A stretch of 64,000 nucleotides of DNA from Peromyscus leucopus (GCF_004664715.2 NC_051069.1:78638647-78702646), one strand, 5' to 3'; numbered from the stretch's first letter, positions 1-12,601 are shown. Made by a program: numbers and translations. Notes: generated by a model from the sequence alone, not told the origin.

Positions 1-1031
1 AGCCCCTTCCAGAGCAAGCCCATGACGCAGACAGTCCCGCTAGGCCACGCCTCTCCAAGCCTCTCCGACAGTCCGCTTTCCCATACCATCAGAGAGTTTC
101 GTCAGGAACAAACCACAGCTCAAATGAGGCTACCAGATGTTAGCTGAGGCATGCTCTTTATCTTAGTGCCATGCCAGTGACCTGGAGGCCAGGTTCAGAT
201 TTCAGTTCTCAACTGCCAGAGCTCTGCTGTGCACTGTGCCACCCCTCACCTAGTGGAAACATTTCCTTTGCCACTTGTGGGCTCTCAGCCCTCTTGCTCT
301 TCATCAGCCTCTTTCTAAAAGGACTTTTCTTAGGAGACGATTTGAGTATACTTTCCCAGTGGGTGACAAAATTTCGTAAACTAGATAAAAAGAACCCCCC
401 CCCCAAAAAAAAAGAAGAAGACACAGAAATAGCCTGCTGTTCCCGGATGGGTCTCACCAGGAGTAAGGCAGCTCTTGTGCTGCTCTGGGTTCCCAAAACT
501 GTGTTTCCTTTTCAAATCTTCATTCTGTTCTTTTGCTAACAAACCAGGTCCTCCTCTGAGACCTCTGCATGGATACTTGGGACATGGGTCACTTTCTCTG
601 TATCTGTCACTTCTGCCAAAGGAATGTGTCAAGTTTTAAATCCTATGGGACACCATGAAGTGATGGGAGAGGCAGCAAGGTGTGGGTCTGATGCCCAGGC
701 AGGAGAGTAGACTGAAGCAGCCAAAAGTTGGTGGGTGGAGCAAGACTGGTACAGAGGATGTAATGGGGTGTTCGAACGGCACAGGGTGGGACAGGGAAAC
801 AGATGCAGGCAGCGGGAAGGAAGTAGCTTCTGGCCTCCTGAGACCTTTGAGAAGCTGAATCAGAGTGCTTGTTGGGGGCAAGGGCAACAGTCGTAATTGG
901 TCATATTTGTGTTTTCCTAACAGGTCAGGCCATGATTGTAAACTTTTGGTAACTGTTTAACATTATCACTAAGAGATAATTTCGCCTTTTTGCTTTTATT
1001 TGTCTTTCCATGTTTTTATTGTACTGTGGTG

Positions 1032-1219
1032 GTTTTTTGTTTTTGTTTTGGGGTTTTTTTTTTGTTGTTTTGTTTTGTTTTGGTGGTGGGGGTGGGGGAG
1101 GTGTCAGGACCTCACGGTGTAGCCCAGGCTGGTCTCAAACTTTGAACTCCATGAACGGTCAGAGATCTGGCTCCTCTGCCTAAAGTGTTTGGATTAAAGG
1201 TGTGAACCACTTCTCCGGC
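1032..1219 (-). mobile_element. B1 SINE, antisense
   Basis: A T-rich head, then gtagcccaggctggtctcaaa and an end at ccacttctccggc, the reverse of the B1 5' end. Confidence 0.75.
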
Positions 1220-1270
1220 TTCATTAGAATTCTTATAACCTGGAATTTTGGGTTGAATGTTCATACTACA

Positions 1271-1357
1271 GGCAAGGTGTGGTGGCACATACCTGTAACC
1301 CAAGCATTCAAAACTGGTTGGGCTACATCATAGTGAGACCATGTCTGAGAGAGACAG
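1271..1357 (+). mobile_element. B1 fragment, internally deleted
   Basis: The B1 head (ggtgtggtggcacatacctg) is joined to a B1 tail (gtgagaccatgtct). Confidence 0.5.
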
Positions 1358-1499
1358 AGCTTGTGTAAAGCATTTAGCCAAGCATGTCCCAAGGGCTCAT
1401 AATAATATGCCCTGAAAGAAATCAGCTTCATATCTGTGTTAGGAGCATTCCCATTATAAAACCAGCCTTACTTTATATGGAAACCAAGCAAAGACATCA

Positions 1500-1665
1500 T
1501 GAGAAAAGAAAACCACAGACCAGTATCTCTCATGAGTGTGGATGCAAAGTATCAAATTGAACCCAGTGGTGTAGAAAAGGAATAAGATAGACTAAGTAGG
1601 ACTCATTTCAGGAATGCACACTTCATTTGATATTGAAAATTAATCAGTATAACTTACTGTATTAC
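1500..1665 (+). mobile_element. Degraded L1 ORF2 remnant
   Basis: 'accagtatctctcatgag...gatgcaaa' and 'ctcatttcaggaatgcacac' resemble adjacent blocks of the L1 ORF2 3' part. It is heavily decayed. Confidence 0.35.
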
Positions 1666-1677
1666 CTCGATATAAGT

Positions 1678-1917
1678 GTCCCTCAGTAATCCTGAGGGAT
1701 TGGTTCCAGGACCTCTGCAGACAGCAAAAACTGCAGATACCCAGCCCCTTATGTAAAATAGCCTATTTGCATCTAACCCTCACATCCTCCTGTATATTTT
1801 GAATCACCACTAGATCACTTATAATAACCAGAGCCATGAGAATGTTATGCAAATAGTTACTATGATACAATGTTTAGGAACAATGACAAGAAAGTCTGTA
1901 CATAGTCACTACAGACA
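1678..1917 (+). mobile_element. Old non-autonomous DNA transposon fossil (Tigger/MER-like)
   Basis: Contains gggattggttccaggacc, then ccccttatgtaaaatagcc, atgcaaatagtta and aatgacaagaaagtctgtac in the order seen in old mammalian Tigger-type elements. The family assignment is from memory. Confidence 0.45.
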
Positions 1918-1923
1918 CAATTT

Positions 1924-2143
1924 TTAAAGACTTTTTTATTTTACGTATCTGGGTGTTCTTCCTGTATGTGTATCTGTGTATCATGTATGTGCAGTGCCAG
2001 AGGAGGTCAGAAGAGGTTGTCACATCCCCTAGAACTGGAGTTATGAATGGTTTATTCTCCACCATATAGGTACTGAAAACTAAATCTGGACCCTCTGCAA
2101 GAGCAGCACGTGCTCTTAACCACTAAGCCGCCCTTTCCAGCCC
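1924..2143 (-). mobile_element. B3-type SINE, antisense
   Basis: Ends with gctcttaaccactaagccgc and ttccagcccc, the reverse of the B2/B3 head. The body cccctagaactggagttat is B3-like. Confidence 0.7.
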
Positions 2144-2454
2144 CTACAAACCCAGGGGTTTTTTTCTCCTAGCATTTTTGATGTGTATGTGGTTGAATCT
2201 GTGGGTGTGGGACCAGGAGGTACAGAGAGCCAAGTGTGCATTAAGGAGGAAGACCCATGATCCTACCGGTGAACACAAGTCTGCTGCACTTGGCTTCTTC
2301 TCTCTCCTTACTTCTCCTTTCTCGAACAAGAGCTAATGCCTACCCGGTGCTCACCCTCCTAGAAACATGGCCCGCTGAGGACAGCACTTTCTTCCCTGAC
2401 TTAAGCTTGGTGCTTCCTGTGAGCATAAGAACAGCCGGATTGAAAACAAAACAA

Positions 2455-2602
2455 GCCAGGTGTGGCGGGGCACACCTTTAGTTCCAGCACCCGGGAGGCA
2501 GAGGCAGGTGGATCTCTGTGAGTTCAAGGCCAGTCTGGGCTACAGAGTGAGTTCCAAGACAGCCTGGCCTACCCTGTCTCAACAAAACAAACAAAACAAA
2601 AA
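2455..2602 (+). mobile_element. B1 SINE
   Basis: agccaggtgtggcggggcac through gggaggcagaggcaggtgga to ctgtctcaacaaaac. Confidence 0.85.
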
Positions 2603-3934
2603 CAGCTGGAATTCCTTTCTAGTCCACTAGCATAACCCAACCCAGACCCTTGCAGAGCTGAGTGTCGTGGACAGGTCCCCTGCTAAGGGAGTGCTCTGTG
2701 GGACCTGCCTGACTCGGACTCCTTGTACTAGCCCTTGTGCTTTCTGGTCTTCGGGGATGCCCCCAGAAGGCTGGGTTAGGACTCAGAGCAGTGCTAGAAA
2801 GTGTTCAAAGATGCACACAACCAGGAACATGGGCTGGGGTTTTAGCCTAGTCCTGTTTTATGCTAAGGCTTGTGCTTTCTCAGGCCACCTTGTGAAATTG
2901 CAGAGGAGCGAGCCTAAAGCGAGGCTCCTCTCCTCTACTCCATTCTCCTGGTGAGTATAGCTCAGAGCACAGGGCTCCAAATATCCCTCCATCTGAAGTC
3001 TCCCTCTATGTGAGTCCCACCCTCCTCTACTCTAAGTGCCTTGGGCACAGGTTCCAGAACCTGATCCTGCCTGCCTTCCACCTCAGCCATGAGGCAGAGG
3101 GCTGGGAACCACGTGTGAGGATCGAGGCTGCCTGCTTGTTTACTGGAGAGCATTTCTGCACAGTGACGCCCGGCCACCTTGCTTGTAAGAGGAAATGGAC
3201 AACCACATTAGAAACCTGATGTCAATTTGGTGATTTAGTTTACTGACACTCCTTTAAAGAGTCCTGGAGAAGAAAGAGACTTCTCTTCAGGTTGGCAGTA
3301 TTGTGGAGGGTGTTAACTGCATGCATGCCATACCTCAGAAAGATCCCTCCTTAAGCAGCTGCGGCAGGCTCTGAGTGGCCAGGATGGTCTGCCTATAGAA
3401 TCGAGCAGTTTCCTTCTAGTAAAATCTGTGCCCGGCACTGAGTGCTGGAAGCCACAATAGTGCTAAGAGGCTCCTCTACCAGAGTGACGGGGGTGGGGGG
3501 GTGGGGGGGGTAGCCTGATGGTCATTCTGATGATTGACAGTGACTGACTTCCTGAAGCCCTGGTTTGTGCCAATGAGGAACTCCATGGGGGAAAAAATGC
3601 CATAATCCATTTGTCATGTCTGAATGACTAGTGGGCACCAAAGCCACCATAACTAGCAGAGTGGACAGGACTGTGTCTGCCCAGCTCTGGCCCCATGCTG
3701 TCTACTTTGGACTGGCCTTAGTCATGACTCCTTCCTGGTCAGTGAAGGAAGAGGCAGGTAAGCAGGTCTCCTATGAACTGCTTCTCTGTCTTCATTGATT
3801 TCCTTGGATGGTATGTCCCTCATCATTCCCCGGACCTCTTGATACTTATTGATTGACCTATCCCTCTGTAGACTCCTAGAGTGCCTCTGCTGCCAGAGCC
3901 TTCACTACGTTTAAACAGTCATTTCTTTTCTGTA

Positions 3935-4215
3935 TGTGTGAGTGTGTGCGTGTGTGTACATGGAGAAGCCAAAGGTCTCCTTCAGTTTCTCTCCATTTTA
4001 TTTTTTCCCCGTATATTTTGAAACAAGGTCTCTCACTACACCTAGATCTCACCAATTTGGCTACATATTGGCAAGTACCAAGGATCCTCTTGTCTGCTTT
4101 CCCAGAGCTGGACTTGTAGTCTTATCTTACATCACCATGCTCCATTTTCCATGTGGGTACTGGAGATCCAAACCAGATCTTCATATTTATGAAACAAGTG
4201 CCTGACCCACTGACA
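3935..4215 (-). mobile_element. Degraded rodent SINE-like sequence
   Basis: 'acaaggtctctcactacacc', 'gatcctcttgtctgc' and 'tgggtactggagatccaaa' recall an antisense rodent composite SINE. It is too decayed for a firm name. Confidence 0.35.
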
Positions 4216-4722
4216 CCCCACAAGCCCAAACAATGATTTGGTGTCTAGAATCCTCACCAAGGGTGAAGACAGGATCATAGCTACACACTGCATAATTCCT
4301 GGGATACCGTTCATATAGGGGCCAGCAAAATTTACCTACAAAGGGCCAGATATGAGGTTTTATATTTTATTGTGGGAGGTAAGAGAAGGAAAAGGAAGTT
4401 AATGAAGGGACAAATCTGAGCAAAGTACAAAGATACATAAAATATCATTCCTTTAGTCACTAAAAAATTAATTAATAAAAAAATAAATATTTTAGAGTTT
4501 GTGAATCCTACACTCCCCAGGGCAACTAAGCAGTAATAGAGACATAAACACACTGCGAGCACTGGATGTGGAGTGACCAGTGTCTGGTCTGGCACCTGAC
4601 CATGTGCTGACAGAGCTGTGCACACGACTTGCAGCTTTCCACCTTCAAAGGAGTGTGTGCATTTAGAAAATCTTGTTGTAGAGTCTCCTTAGAGAATCAC
4701 TATAAGCTTAGCATTTTAAAAG

Positions 4723-4798
4723 AATCAATCATTTTTACTTAAACTGACAGAACTGAATAAAATCAATCATTTTTACCTAAACTGAAAGAGCTGAATAA
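4723..4798 (+). repeat. Two tandem copies of a 38-bp unit
   Basis: aatcaatcatttttac.taaactga.ag..ctgaataaa occurs at 4723-4760 and 4761-4798 with few differences. Confidence 0.9.
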
Positions 4799-4855
4799 AA
4801 TGGAAAGCTTTCCAATTATTCTTATAAAAAAATGATTTAGAAAAAAAGCATACTT

Positions 4856-5066
4856 GGGACTAGAGATGGTGGTTAGGAGCACTCCTTACTCTTGCAGAAG
4901 ACCAACATTGAATTCCCAGGACCCACACGGTGACTCACAACCACCCATAACTCCAGATTCAGGGATCCAATGCCCTCTTCTGACTCCATTGGCACAAGGC
5001 ATGCATGGGATACACAGACATATGCAAGCAAAACATCCATGCACATGAAAGAAATAAATCTAAAGG
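4856..5066 (+). mobile_element. B3-type SINE
   Basis: Has a head resembling 'ggttaggagcactcc', a middle acccacacggtgactcacaa and an A-rich end, aagaaataaatctaaagg. Confidence 0.7.
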
Positions 5067-5810
5067 AATTGTAAAGTACACTTGCATGTATATAGTACTA
5101 TACTCTCCCCCCTCCCACCCCTTCTTCCCTCCTACTCCCCTTCTCCCAACCAAAAATGTCAATATGTACTAAAAGAACAGCCTATGCAAAAACTGAGGCA
5201 AGAAAAACTTGAGTGCAGTGGACAGAAATAAAGGCAGAGTGGCAGAAGCAAAGTGAAAAAGAGGGATGGATCCGTAAGACAGACGGGGAGGGGGGTGGCA
5301 GACAGCGGGGAGACAGTGCAGGCCAAGCCAAGGCCACTCCAGATAATCAGCTCAGACGTTCAAGACTGCTGCGTTAAGAGAGAAGGAGAACTGGGGACAG
5401 GAGTGGAAGCAGGGAGCTGGTGAGGAATCCACTAGCAATCATCTGGCAGAGATGATGGAGAGGCATGTGCTCTTGAGAGCAGAGCGTGGAATCTACAACA
5501 TGATGGGTTAGGTGGAGGGACTGAGAAGCTGGCCCGCTGGAGCTGCCATTCAGTCAGAAGGGAAGCTGAGGGTGGAGGAGTAGCTGTGTTGGATAAGTTA
5601 GAGGTCACAATCTATGGGAGCATGGTAGTCAGTCCAGAGTCTGGGTAGTTTGTAATCCAGATGGGTAGCTTTTCCCATTGTCTACAGAACAACTTAAAAA
5701 TATAAGAAAATGACCCTGCTTATAATAGAACCAATGACAGGATTCTGTAAAAATAAACAGAAGGCCCAAATGATGAGGACATAAAGAAGGACTCAGAAAC
5801 ACTGAGTGGG

Positions 5811-6090
5811 ACTGGGGAGATGACTCAGTGGGTATTCAGGTCTGAGTTCCACCCCAGAGCCTCAGGTGAAAACCCTGAGGGTGGTAGTGTGTACCTGTAA
5901 TCTCAGCACTGAGGTGGCAGAGACAGGGAGACCCCTGGGGCTCAATGGCCAGCCAACCTAGCTTACTTGGTGAACTTCAGACCAGTGAGAGACCCTGTCT
6001 CAACATCAAGTTGACAGTGTTCATGAGGAATGTGCCAAAGATTGTCCTCTGGCCTCCATATGTATACACACCTGCAAATGCATGTGTGTA
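5811..6090 (+). mobile_element. Composite SINE (B4/RSINE-like)
   Basis: ctggggagatgactcagtgg head, then gtacctgtaatctcagcac, agtgagagaccctgtctcaa and tctggcctccatatg. Confidence 0.55.
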
Positions 6091-6153
6091 CAGGGAGGGA
6101 GGGAGAGAGGGAGGGAGGGAGGGAGGGAGGGAGGGAGGGAGGGAGGGAGGGAG
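6091..6153 (+). repeat. (GGGA)n microsatellite
   Basis: Nearly uninterrupted gggagggaggga over about 60 bp. Confidence 0.97.
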
Positions 6154-6332
6154 GAGTGCCAATGTCCAGATTAGAAAGATTCCCTGTCAGAAATGTCCTT
6201 TCACCAAAAACATTCTCCAAATTTAATGTAGTCCTACTCATAGTGTAACCTAGCAAAATGATTTTAAAGTTCACCTGAACAATGAAAGACACACACCCTA
6301 CCTTCAATTAAAATATGTTATAAAGAGGAGGG

Positions 6333-6605
6333 GAAGATGACTGGGTGGGTAAATTGGTTGCTGCACAAGCATGAAAACTGGAATTCAGGTCCTCAGCACC
6401 CACACAAATGCTGGGTGGGTGCAGTGGTCCATCTGTAGTCATCCAAGCAAGCTGGCTAGCTAGACAAATAAACTTTGGATTCAGTGAGAGACCCTGCCCC
6501 AATAAATACAGTGGTGAGCAACTGAGGGAGACATCTAACATCAACTTGTCTTCAAACCCATGCAGGCATGCATACACACTTGCACACACTACGTACACAC
6601 AAAGG
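6333..6605 (+). mobile_element. Composite SINE (B4/RSINE-like)
   Basis: Same layout as the copy at 5811: a gactgggtgggtaaattgg head, then agtgagagaccctgcccca and a CA-rich end. Confidence 0.5.
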
Positions 6606-6625
6606 TGGGTAGGAGTGGGTGGTTG

Positions 6626-6632
6626 GATAGAT

Positions 6633-6687
<55 letters not shown>

Positions 6688-6713
6688 GATAGATAGATGA
6701 TAGGTAGGTAGAT

Positions 6714-6779
<66 letters not shown>
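6626..6779 (+). repeat. (GATA)n microsatellite
   Basis: About 150 bp of gata with short interruptions (gatgatag, ggtaggtag). Confidence 0.97.
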
Positions 6780-6782
<3 letters not shown>

Positions 6783-6787
6783 CAGAC

Positions 6788-6835
6788 ACATACATACATA
6801 CATACATACATACATACATACATACATACATACAT
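6788..6835 (+). repeat. (CATA)n microsatellite
   Basis: Twelve uninterrupted cata units directly after the GATA array. Confidence 0.97.
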
Positions 6836-7364
6836 AGAAAGAACAAAGGTGATAGTATAATGTGATGAAAACATCTAAGACCAAAATCAGCCAGCAGGTC
6901 ATCAGATCAAAAAGAAAGTCTAGACTCAAACTGAATAATGTATTTGAAAAAAGCCACTGGTACCCTAATTTGAATTGGGCAATTGGCACACCAAACAAAA
7001 AGGAAGGTTTCATTCATAGCCTTCTTCTCATATTACACCAAAGCAAGCTCTAGTTAACTATTTTCACATAAAATAAACTGCAGGTGAATATGGATGTAGT
7101 GTAGAGTTGGGAAAGGCCTGGTGTCCAAGGTTGAGGCAGAAAGAAAACAGAGAACCTCCCATAATGAAATGGAAGCCACATCATCACCCCTGATAAATCT
7201 GAAGTGAATGATGGGGTGCACACATGTCAGACCTGAGTTTGAGAGAATTGTTTCAACTTCCTGAGAGAAAATAGTGAATGAACATCACTAGGAAGTTCCC
7301 AGAATGGAGGCAAATGGTCAATATGCATGGAAAATGTTCAACAAATGTACTAAGCACGTGTGTG

Positions 7365-7620
7365 CCTGTGTGTGACTGTGGGTACACGTATGTGCAGTTA
7401 GAGGACAACTCTGGGGTCTGCCTGTCCTCTCCTCCCACCTAGATTGGGGCAGGGTCTCCTAGTTGTTTACTGCCATGGATACCTGTGTCTACCTCCCCAC
7501 AAGAGTGCTGGGTTACAGGCATATGCTTTCACATCCAACTTATTTGGGTTCTAAGAATCCAAACTCTGGTCTCCACAATTATTCAGAAAGCACTTTATCC
7601 ACAGAGCCAGCTCCACAAAC
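7365..7620 (-). mobile_element. Degraded SINE-like sequence, antisense
   Basis: 'agaggacaactctggggtc' and the end 'tttatccacagagccagctc' resemble the reverse of a rodent SINE. Confidence 0.35.
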
Positions 7621-8305
7621 CAACAGTGGATTTTTTTTACCATTGTTTTTTGTTTGTTTTTGTTTGTTTGTTTTTTGTTTGTTTTTTTTCCTTGGAGGGT
7701 GGGAAACAATGGTGATTTCTGGCTTGTAAGGTTAGGATGAAGTTCTCATAGGCCACAGTTTGAGGAGGGATGCCTTGTTTTCTGCAGTGTGTTCCTGCCA
7801 CTGTGCTGAGCAGAAGTGACTGTTCACGATGCAAGGCTTGTGACCACCCTTCACAGAGCATATCCATCAAACAACACAGTGTATGCCTTTCTCATTTTAG
7901 TAATTCTTATGGAATTTCAAACTTTATTAGGTTATGATGATCTGTGACCAGTGACCTTTGATATTATGACTTCATTGTTTGGGGTGCCATGAACCTTAAG
8001 GTGATGCATTTGATATGATAAATGCCATGTATGTTCTGGCTGCTCCACCAGCTGGCCATTACTCTATCTCTCTGGCCTCCCTCTCCCCGGAGATACAATA
8101 CTGAAATTGGAACAATAACTCTACAGTGGTCCCTGAGTATGTGAGCGAAGCACAGTCTGAGCATCCAATTTTGAATCAAAAGCAAAAACATCTCTCAGTG
8201 CGAAAAGCATGCTGAGAGTTGAATGGCCTGAGAGCCAAGCTGTGAAGTTAGCCAAGTTGTGAAGGCAAAGGAAAGGCCTTGAAGAGAATTAAAAGTGCTA
8301 CTCCA

Positions 8306-8527
8306 GGGCTGGAGAGATGGCTGTGTGGTTAAGTACTCCTTCAGCTCTTGCAAAGGACCCAAGTTTAATTCCCAGCGCCCACCTCAGGTGGTTCCCAATG
8401 GCCTGTAACTCTTCTAGCTCCAGGGAATCCTATGCCTTTGGCCTCCTCAGGTGCCTGCACTGATGGGCACATGCCCACACTCAGACACTTAAAATAATAC
8501 AAATAAATATTTTTATTTAAAAAAAGA
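8306..8527 (+). mobile_element. B3 SINE
   Basis: gggctggagagatggctgtg head, ttcccagcgcccacctcagg, tgtaactcttctagctccag and an A-rich tail. Confidence 0.8.
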
Positions 8528-9680
8528 AGGTGCTGGTCCAGTAAACACACAAATGTTAAGGAAGCTAGCAGTCCTGTAACTGTTAGAGAGACAATCTGAG
8601 CAGTCCAGAAGGAAGCTTTAAAGAAAAGAAAAAAAAAAAACCTGGCATTGCCTGAGGCTATGACCTAATTCAGAGTGATGCTCCAACTCTCAACTCTGGG
8701 AAAGCTGAGAGGTGAGGAAGCTATAGAAGCTGCAGAAAGTAATCATTCCTCCAACATGCAGTGCAAGGGGAAACATCGGGTGCTGATGGGAAACTGGAGT
8801 AAGTTGTCCAGATTGCAGAAGATGGATCAGAGATAACCCATGAAGGCAGCTGCATTTCACAGCCAGTCCTCCATGTGGACCAAAGAGCCAGACAGAATGG
8901 GCGACTCCATGGAAGATTGTCACAGCTACAGAGAAGTTGGTGCCTGCCTGGCTTCAGAACATCAACAAATGAGCTGTCTCATTAATGGTTTAGATGTGGA
9001 GTCTAAGCCAGCAGTCACTTAAAGTTCAGATTTGCCAAGAACCTGAATCTCCTTCACCTAGCTCTGTGAATGGAGCCAGGCACATCTATATATGGACATC
9101 CATTGCTGAGACCTAATGCTAAGGAAAAACAAAGATTCCTTCCAAAATAGTACCAGTGATTGACAGTGCACCTGGCCACCCCAGAGCTATGACGGAGACA
9201 TACAAAGCCAACATTTATCTCATGCCTGCTAACATGACAATCTGCTCAGCAGCTGGTGCCTGAAGGAGGAATATCAACTTTCAAATCTGGTTATCTAAAT
9301 AATATATTTTTGTAAGGCTGCCACAGAGTGGGGATTCTTCTGCAGGAACTGGTCAAAGTTAATTCAAGAGCTTCTGGAAAACACACACCATGGAAGAGCA
9401 TCCATGAATTCATGGGAAGGGACAAAATATTGATGTTAAAAGGAGTTTGAGAGGGGCGAGTTTAGGAAGGGATGGTTCCAACTCTCACAGGGAACCTGGA
9501 GGCGCCCAAGACTTCCACAGAGGGAGTCACCACCCACCAGTGTGGTGGGCACAGCAAAGAACCCGGATCACAAGTGGAGTCTGAAGACGAGACTGAAGGG
9601 CTTGCAATCTCGGGATATAAGCAAAGAAGGTGACGTCTTCTGGCAGCTTTCACCCATGGAGACTCTGTGATACTCTAACC

Positions 9681-9904
9681 CACTGGTTCTTAACCTACGG
9701 ATCACAACCCCTTTTCTGCTGAATGGCCCTTTCCCTGGGGTTGCCTAAGATCATCAGAAAACACAGATATTTACATTATGATTCATCACAGTAGTAAAAT
9801 TACAGTTATGAAGTAGCAACAAAAATAATTTTATGATTGGGGGTCACCACAACATGAGGAACTGTATTAAAGGGTCACAGCATTAAGAAGGTTGAGAACC
9901 ACTG
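9681..9904 (+). mobile_element. URR1-like hAT DNA transposon with terminal repeats and 8-bp target duplication
   Basis: The ends are cactggttcttaacct and aggttgagaaccactg, an inverted pair. The body includes aattttatgattgggggtca. Flanks CTCTAACC (9673-9680) and CTCTAACA (9905-9912) match at 7 of 8 bases, as expected for hAT insertion. Non-autonomous, no ORF. Confidence 0.85.
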
Positions 9905-10251
9905 CTCTAACATGACAAAGGATTTAGAGCACCATGAAAACTTGGCTGGTAGCAGCAGCAATGTCTGAGGTTCTAAGTTTGGAAGCATTCTCCTGGCCCT
10001 AAAATATGGAACTGAGAATGCCTGTCCTGCAAAGGAGGGGTCAGTGGATCTGGGAAACTTCACTGTTGTCTTATTTTAAGAAGTCACCACAGCCACCCCA
10101 ACCATTCGCAGCCACCTCATTAGTGATGGTCAATGTTGCTGCAAGACCCTCCACCAATAAGACTGGCTTGCTGAAGATTCAGGCAACTATCTTTCAGCAA
10201 GGAAATGTTTCTCAGAGTATGTGGACTTTTAACGCATCATACTTAGGCTAG

Positions 10252-10540
10252 GGAGATGGCTCAGTGGACAAGAACACTTGCTAATAAGCATGAGGACCTG
10301 AATTCAAATCCCTAACACTGGTTAAAAAAAAAAAAGTTGACATGGCTGCACAGGCCTTTAACTCCAATGCTGTAGGGGGCAGACTCAAAAGGATTGCTGA
10401 GGCTTGCTGGCTGCCAGCCCAGCTCCAGGCTCAGTGAGAGACCCTGCCTCAAAGGAATAAGGCAGAGTGATAAATAAAGTAGGACATTCTCCTATGGCCT
10501 CCACACACATGCACATGGGCTCATGCTCTGACACACACAG
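10252..10540 (+). mobile_element. Composite SINE (B4/RSINE-like)
   Basis: ctagggagatggctcagtgg head, internal A-run, agtgagagaccctgcctcaa and cctccacacacatgcacatg. Confidence 0.6.
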
Positions 10541-11129
10541 GTGTGCATATAACAAATACACACCATACATACACACACAGACATCGCATTACTGCACATT
10601 TAGACTAAAGCGTAGTGGAAATAGAACTTGTAACAAACATTGAGGGTGGAAAACAATTTCATGACTGGATTAATTAGCTTGTTTGTTTTGCTGTATGGTG
10701 TTGATCCACCCCTTGCAATGCCTTCAAGCTGGTTTTACCATCCTTTTCGTGATGTTCCTGGTTTGTTGTTAAACTGGCCTGTGCAGTATTGGGATCTAAG
10801 GAGCTTCCTTTCCTTGTGGGCACATGCCCGGGTGTCTGGTGTGTGTCTTCTGGCTGCCTGAAGTGGCTTCCCAGGGACTCTGGCTGCAGCAGCACCCAGT
10901 GCCATGTGACAGGATGTAGATACAAGACTCCCTCAGGAAACTTGAAAGTCTCCAGCCATCCTGCCATCCACTGCAGACCAGGTTTCTTTTTTTTTTTTTT
11001 TTTTTTCCTATGCATTCTTACACACCCCAGGCTGGTCTCTTGGTATCCAAGAGTCTTCCCATGTTGAAAACCAATGTTCTTAACCTGGTTTGAGGGTTAA
11101 CTAGACATTAGATGGAAGCCTGTAAGTGG

Positions 11130-11275
11130 AGCTTTTCCTCAGCCTGGCTCCCCAGTAAATGACATGGAGACTTATTATTAATTATAAATGGTCAGCTGAT
11201 AGCTTAGGCTTGTTACTAACTAGCTCTTACAACTTAAATTAACCCATATTTCTTATCTACGTTCTACCCTCCCTG
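11130..11275 (+). mobile_element. Possible LTR-type repeat fragment
   Basis: 'gacatggagacttattatta' and 'aacttaaattaacccatatt' resemble a repeat I associate with rodent LTR elements. No coding potential; assignment is tentative. Confidence 0.3.
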
Positions 11276-12521
11276 TGTCTGTGCCCTGCACAGGACCTTT
11301 CAGACCTGCTCAGGGCCCTTGTCCATGGGCCCTGCTCTACACCTGCTGCTGCTCACTGCTCCCTCCCTTCTTCCCCTGCTCAGGCAGTGTTGACAAAGCA
11401 AGACCCCTCAAATCACAAATTGCTAGGAGGGAGAACACATCCAAGCAGAGAACAGAGCCTAGAAAATGGGTTAAAAAAAAAAGATAAGAACATTCCAGAA
11501 AGGGGGGAAGACGGACCTTGTGCTGCCTTTGACTCAAGGGGAAAAGTGGGGAAGTCTCCCTCTCCCTCTGGAATCCTAAATGGAGTGACTCTCCCACCCA
11601 CCAGGTCTCCTCCATGTTTGAGAATCCCCCCCACATCTGCTTGTAGTGGGAGCTGGGCAGACAGCTGTGAGCACAGAGGAACCAGAAGGAAGGGTAGGAA
11701 GGACAGATGCCCTCAGGAGGGGGCAGCTGCCACCTGTTGCTTGGTTTCTCTTCTGCTATAAACTTGACCTGAGACAGAGGCTTTGGGCTGGGCTGTGGAG
11801 CCTGCCACTTGAGAAGAAATGGAAAGGGGGAAGGACACAGGGGAGGGGCCAAGGGAAAGTGACCCCCAGGGAGCATTCAGGGAGCACGTCTAGCCAGAGC
11901 TAGGTTACCTAGACCGTGCTCCCAGAGTGTGCATCATGGTGACAAAGCCCAGAGCTCAAAGTCTTTTAGGCCCCTGGCTTAGACTCCCAAGAATGAAGGC
12001 AATAAGAGGGCAGTGGAGGCACCCACTGTCTAGCAGGCACCCGAGCAACCCCGTTGTTGTGGGAGACTCTTCACTGCAGCCCATTACACACAGAAGGATG
12101 TGGACTCCAGAGATGTCAGGTGACTTGCTGGAGGACACGCAGCTAGCAAAGAGTCTAAGTCGGACACGAGCTTCCTTCTGTGTCTGGGTCCCAAGCCCTG
12201 CCGTCTCTTCCCACTGACAGTGGCTGGTGTTCGGTAGTCTCCAGGTCTCTCCAGTACCTTGAGGCAGAGGAAGTAAGGGGAGACAGCAGGGAGGGCTTCT
12301 CGTGCACAGCTGGCTGCTGGCCGCAGCAGCTCTTCTCTGCCATCTCCGTGGGCTGGCATCCCCTGTGCAGAGGGGCTTGCGGGAGGGTTGATGTCCTGCC
12401 ACTGAAGTTCAGAGTTCCCACCGAGGGCCCCACATTTGGTACGGCACTAATGTGTTCAGCGAGGTCCTCCCCAGGGAGGTAGGAAGGCCAGGCAGGAGCT
12501 CATTGGTGCTTTTTCTTTCAG

Positions 12522-12601
12522 TGAGACCATCATGTTCCTACATCAGATCTTCTACCAAGGCCTGAAGGCTCGCATCTCCAGCTGGCCCACCCTGGTGCTG
12601 G
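12522..12601 (+). CDS. RASGRF1: RASGRF1 exon, DH domain ([10 protein letters not shown]...)
   Basis: 80 bp, encoding 26 full codons from [15 protein letters not shown] to PTLVL inside the Dbl-homology Rac/Rho exchange domain. The acceptor is ttttctttcag. The first T completes a serine codon begun in an upstream exon outside the window. The donor is G|gtgagt, and the final G joins CC of the next exon to make alanine. This is the first exon of the gene visible here. Confidence 0.95.

Larger units (their letters stand above)
1..12521 (+). other. Intron sequence upstream of the first exon in the window
   Basis: No RasGRF1 exon for the missing DH start or IQ region is recognisable here, and no other coding sequence is convincing. 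The stretch is dense in repeats: B1, B3 and composite SINEs, an L1 remnant, two DNA-transposon fossils and GGGA, GATA and CATA arrays, each listed separately. The gaps between repeats, for example 2604-3920, 5070-5800 and 8530-9670, show no identifiable feature. The acceptor at 12521 ends it with the pyrimidine run ttttctttcag. Confidence 0.8.

Noticed and set aside
6308..6874. 188-codon antisense open frame with Tyr-Leu-Ser repeats
   Set aside because: A translation of the GATA and CATA microsatellites.
11337..11876. 179-codon antisense open frame
   Set aside because: Not recognised, inside an intron, with no splice or start support. Overlapping open frames on the other strand show the region is simply GC-rich and stop-poor.
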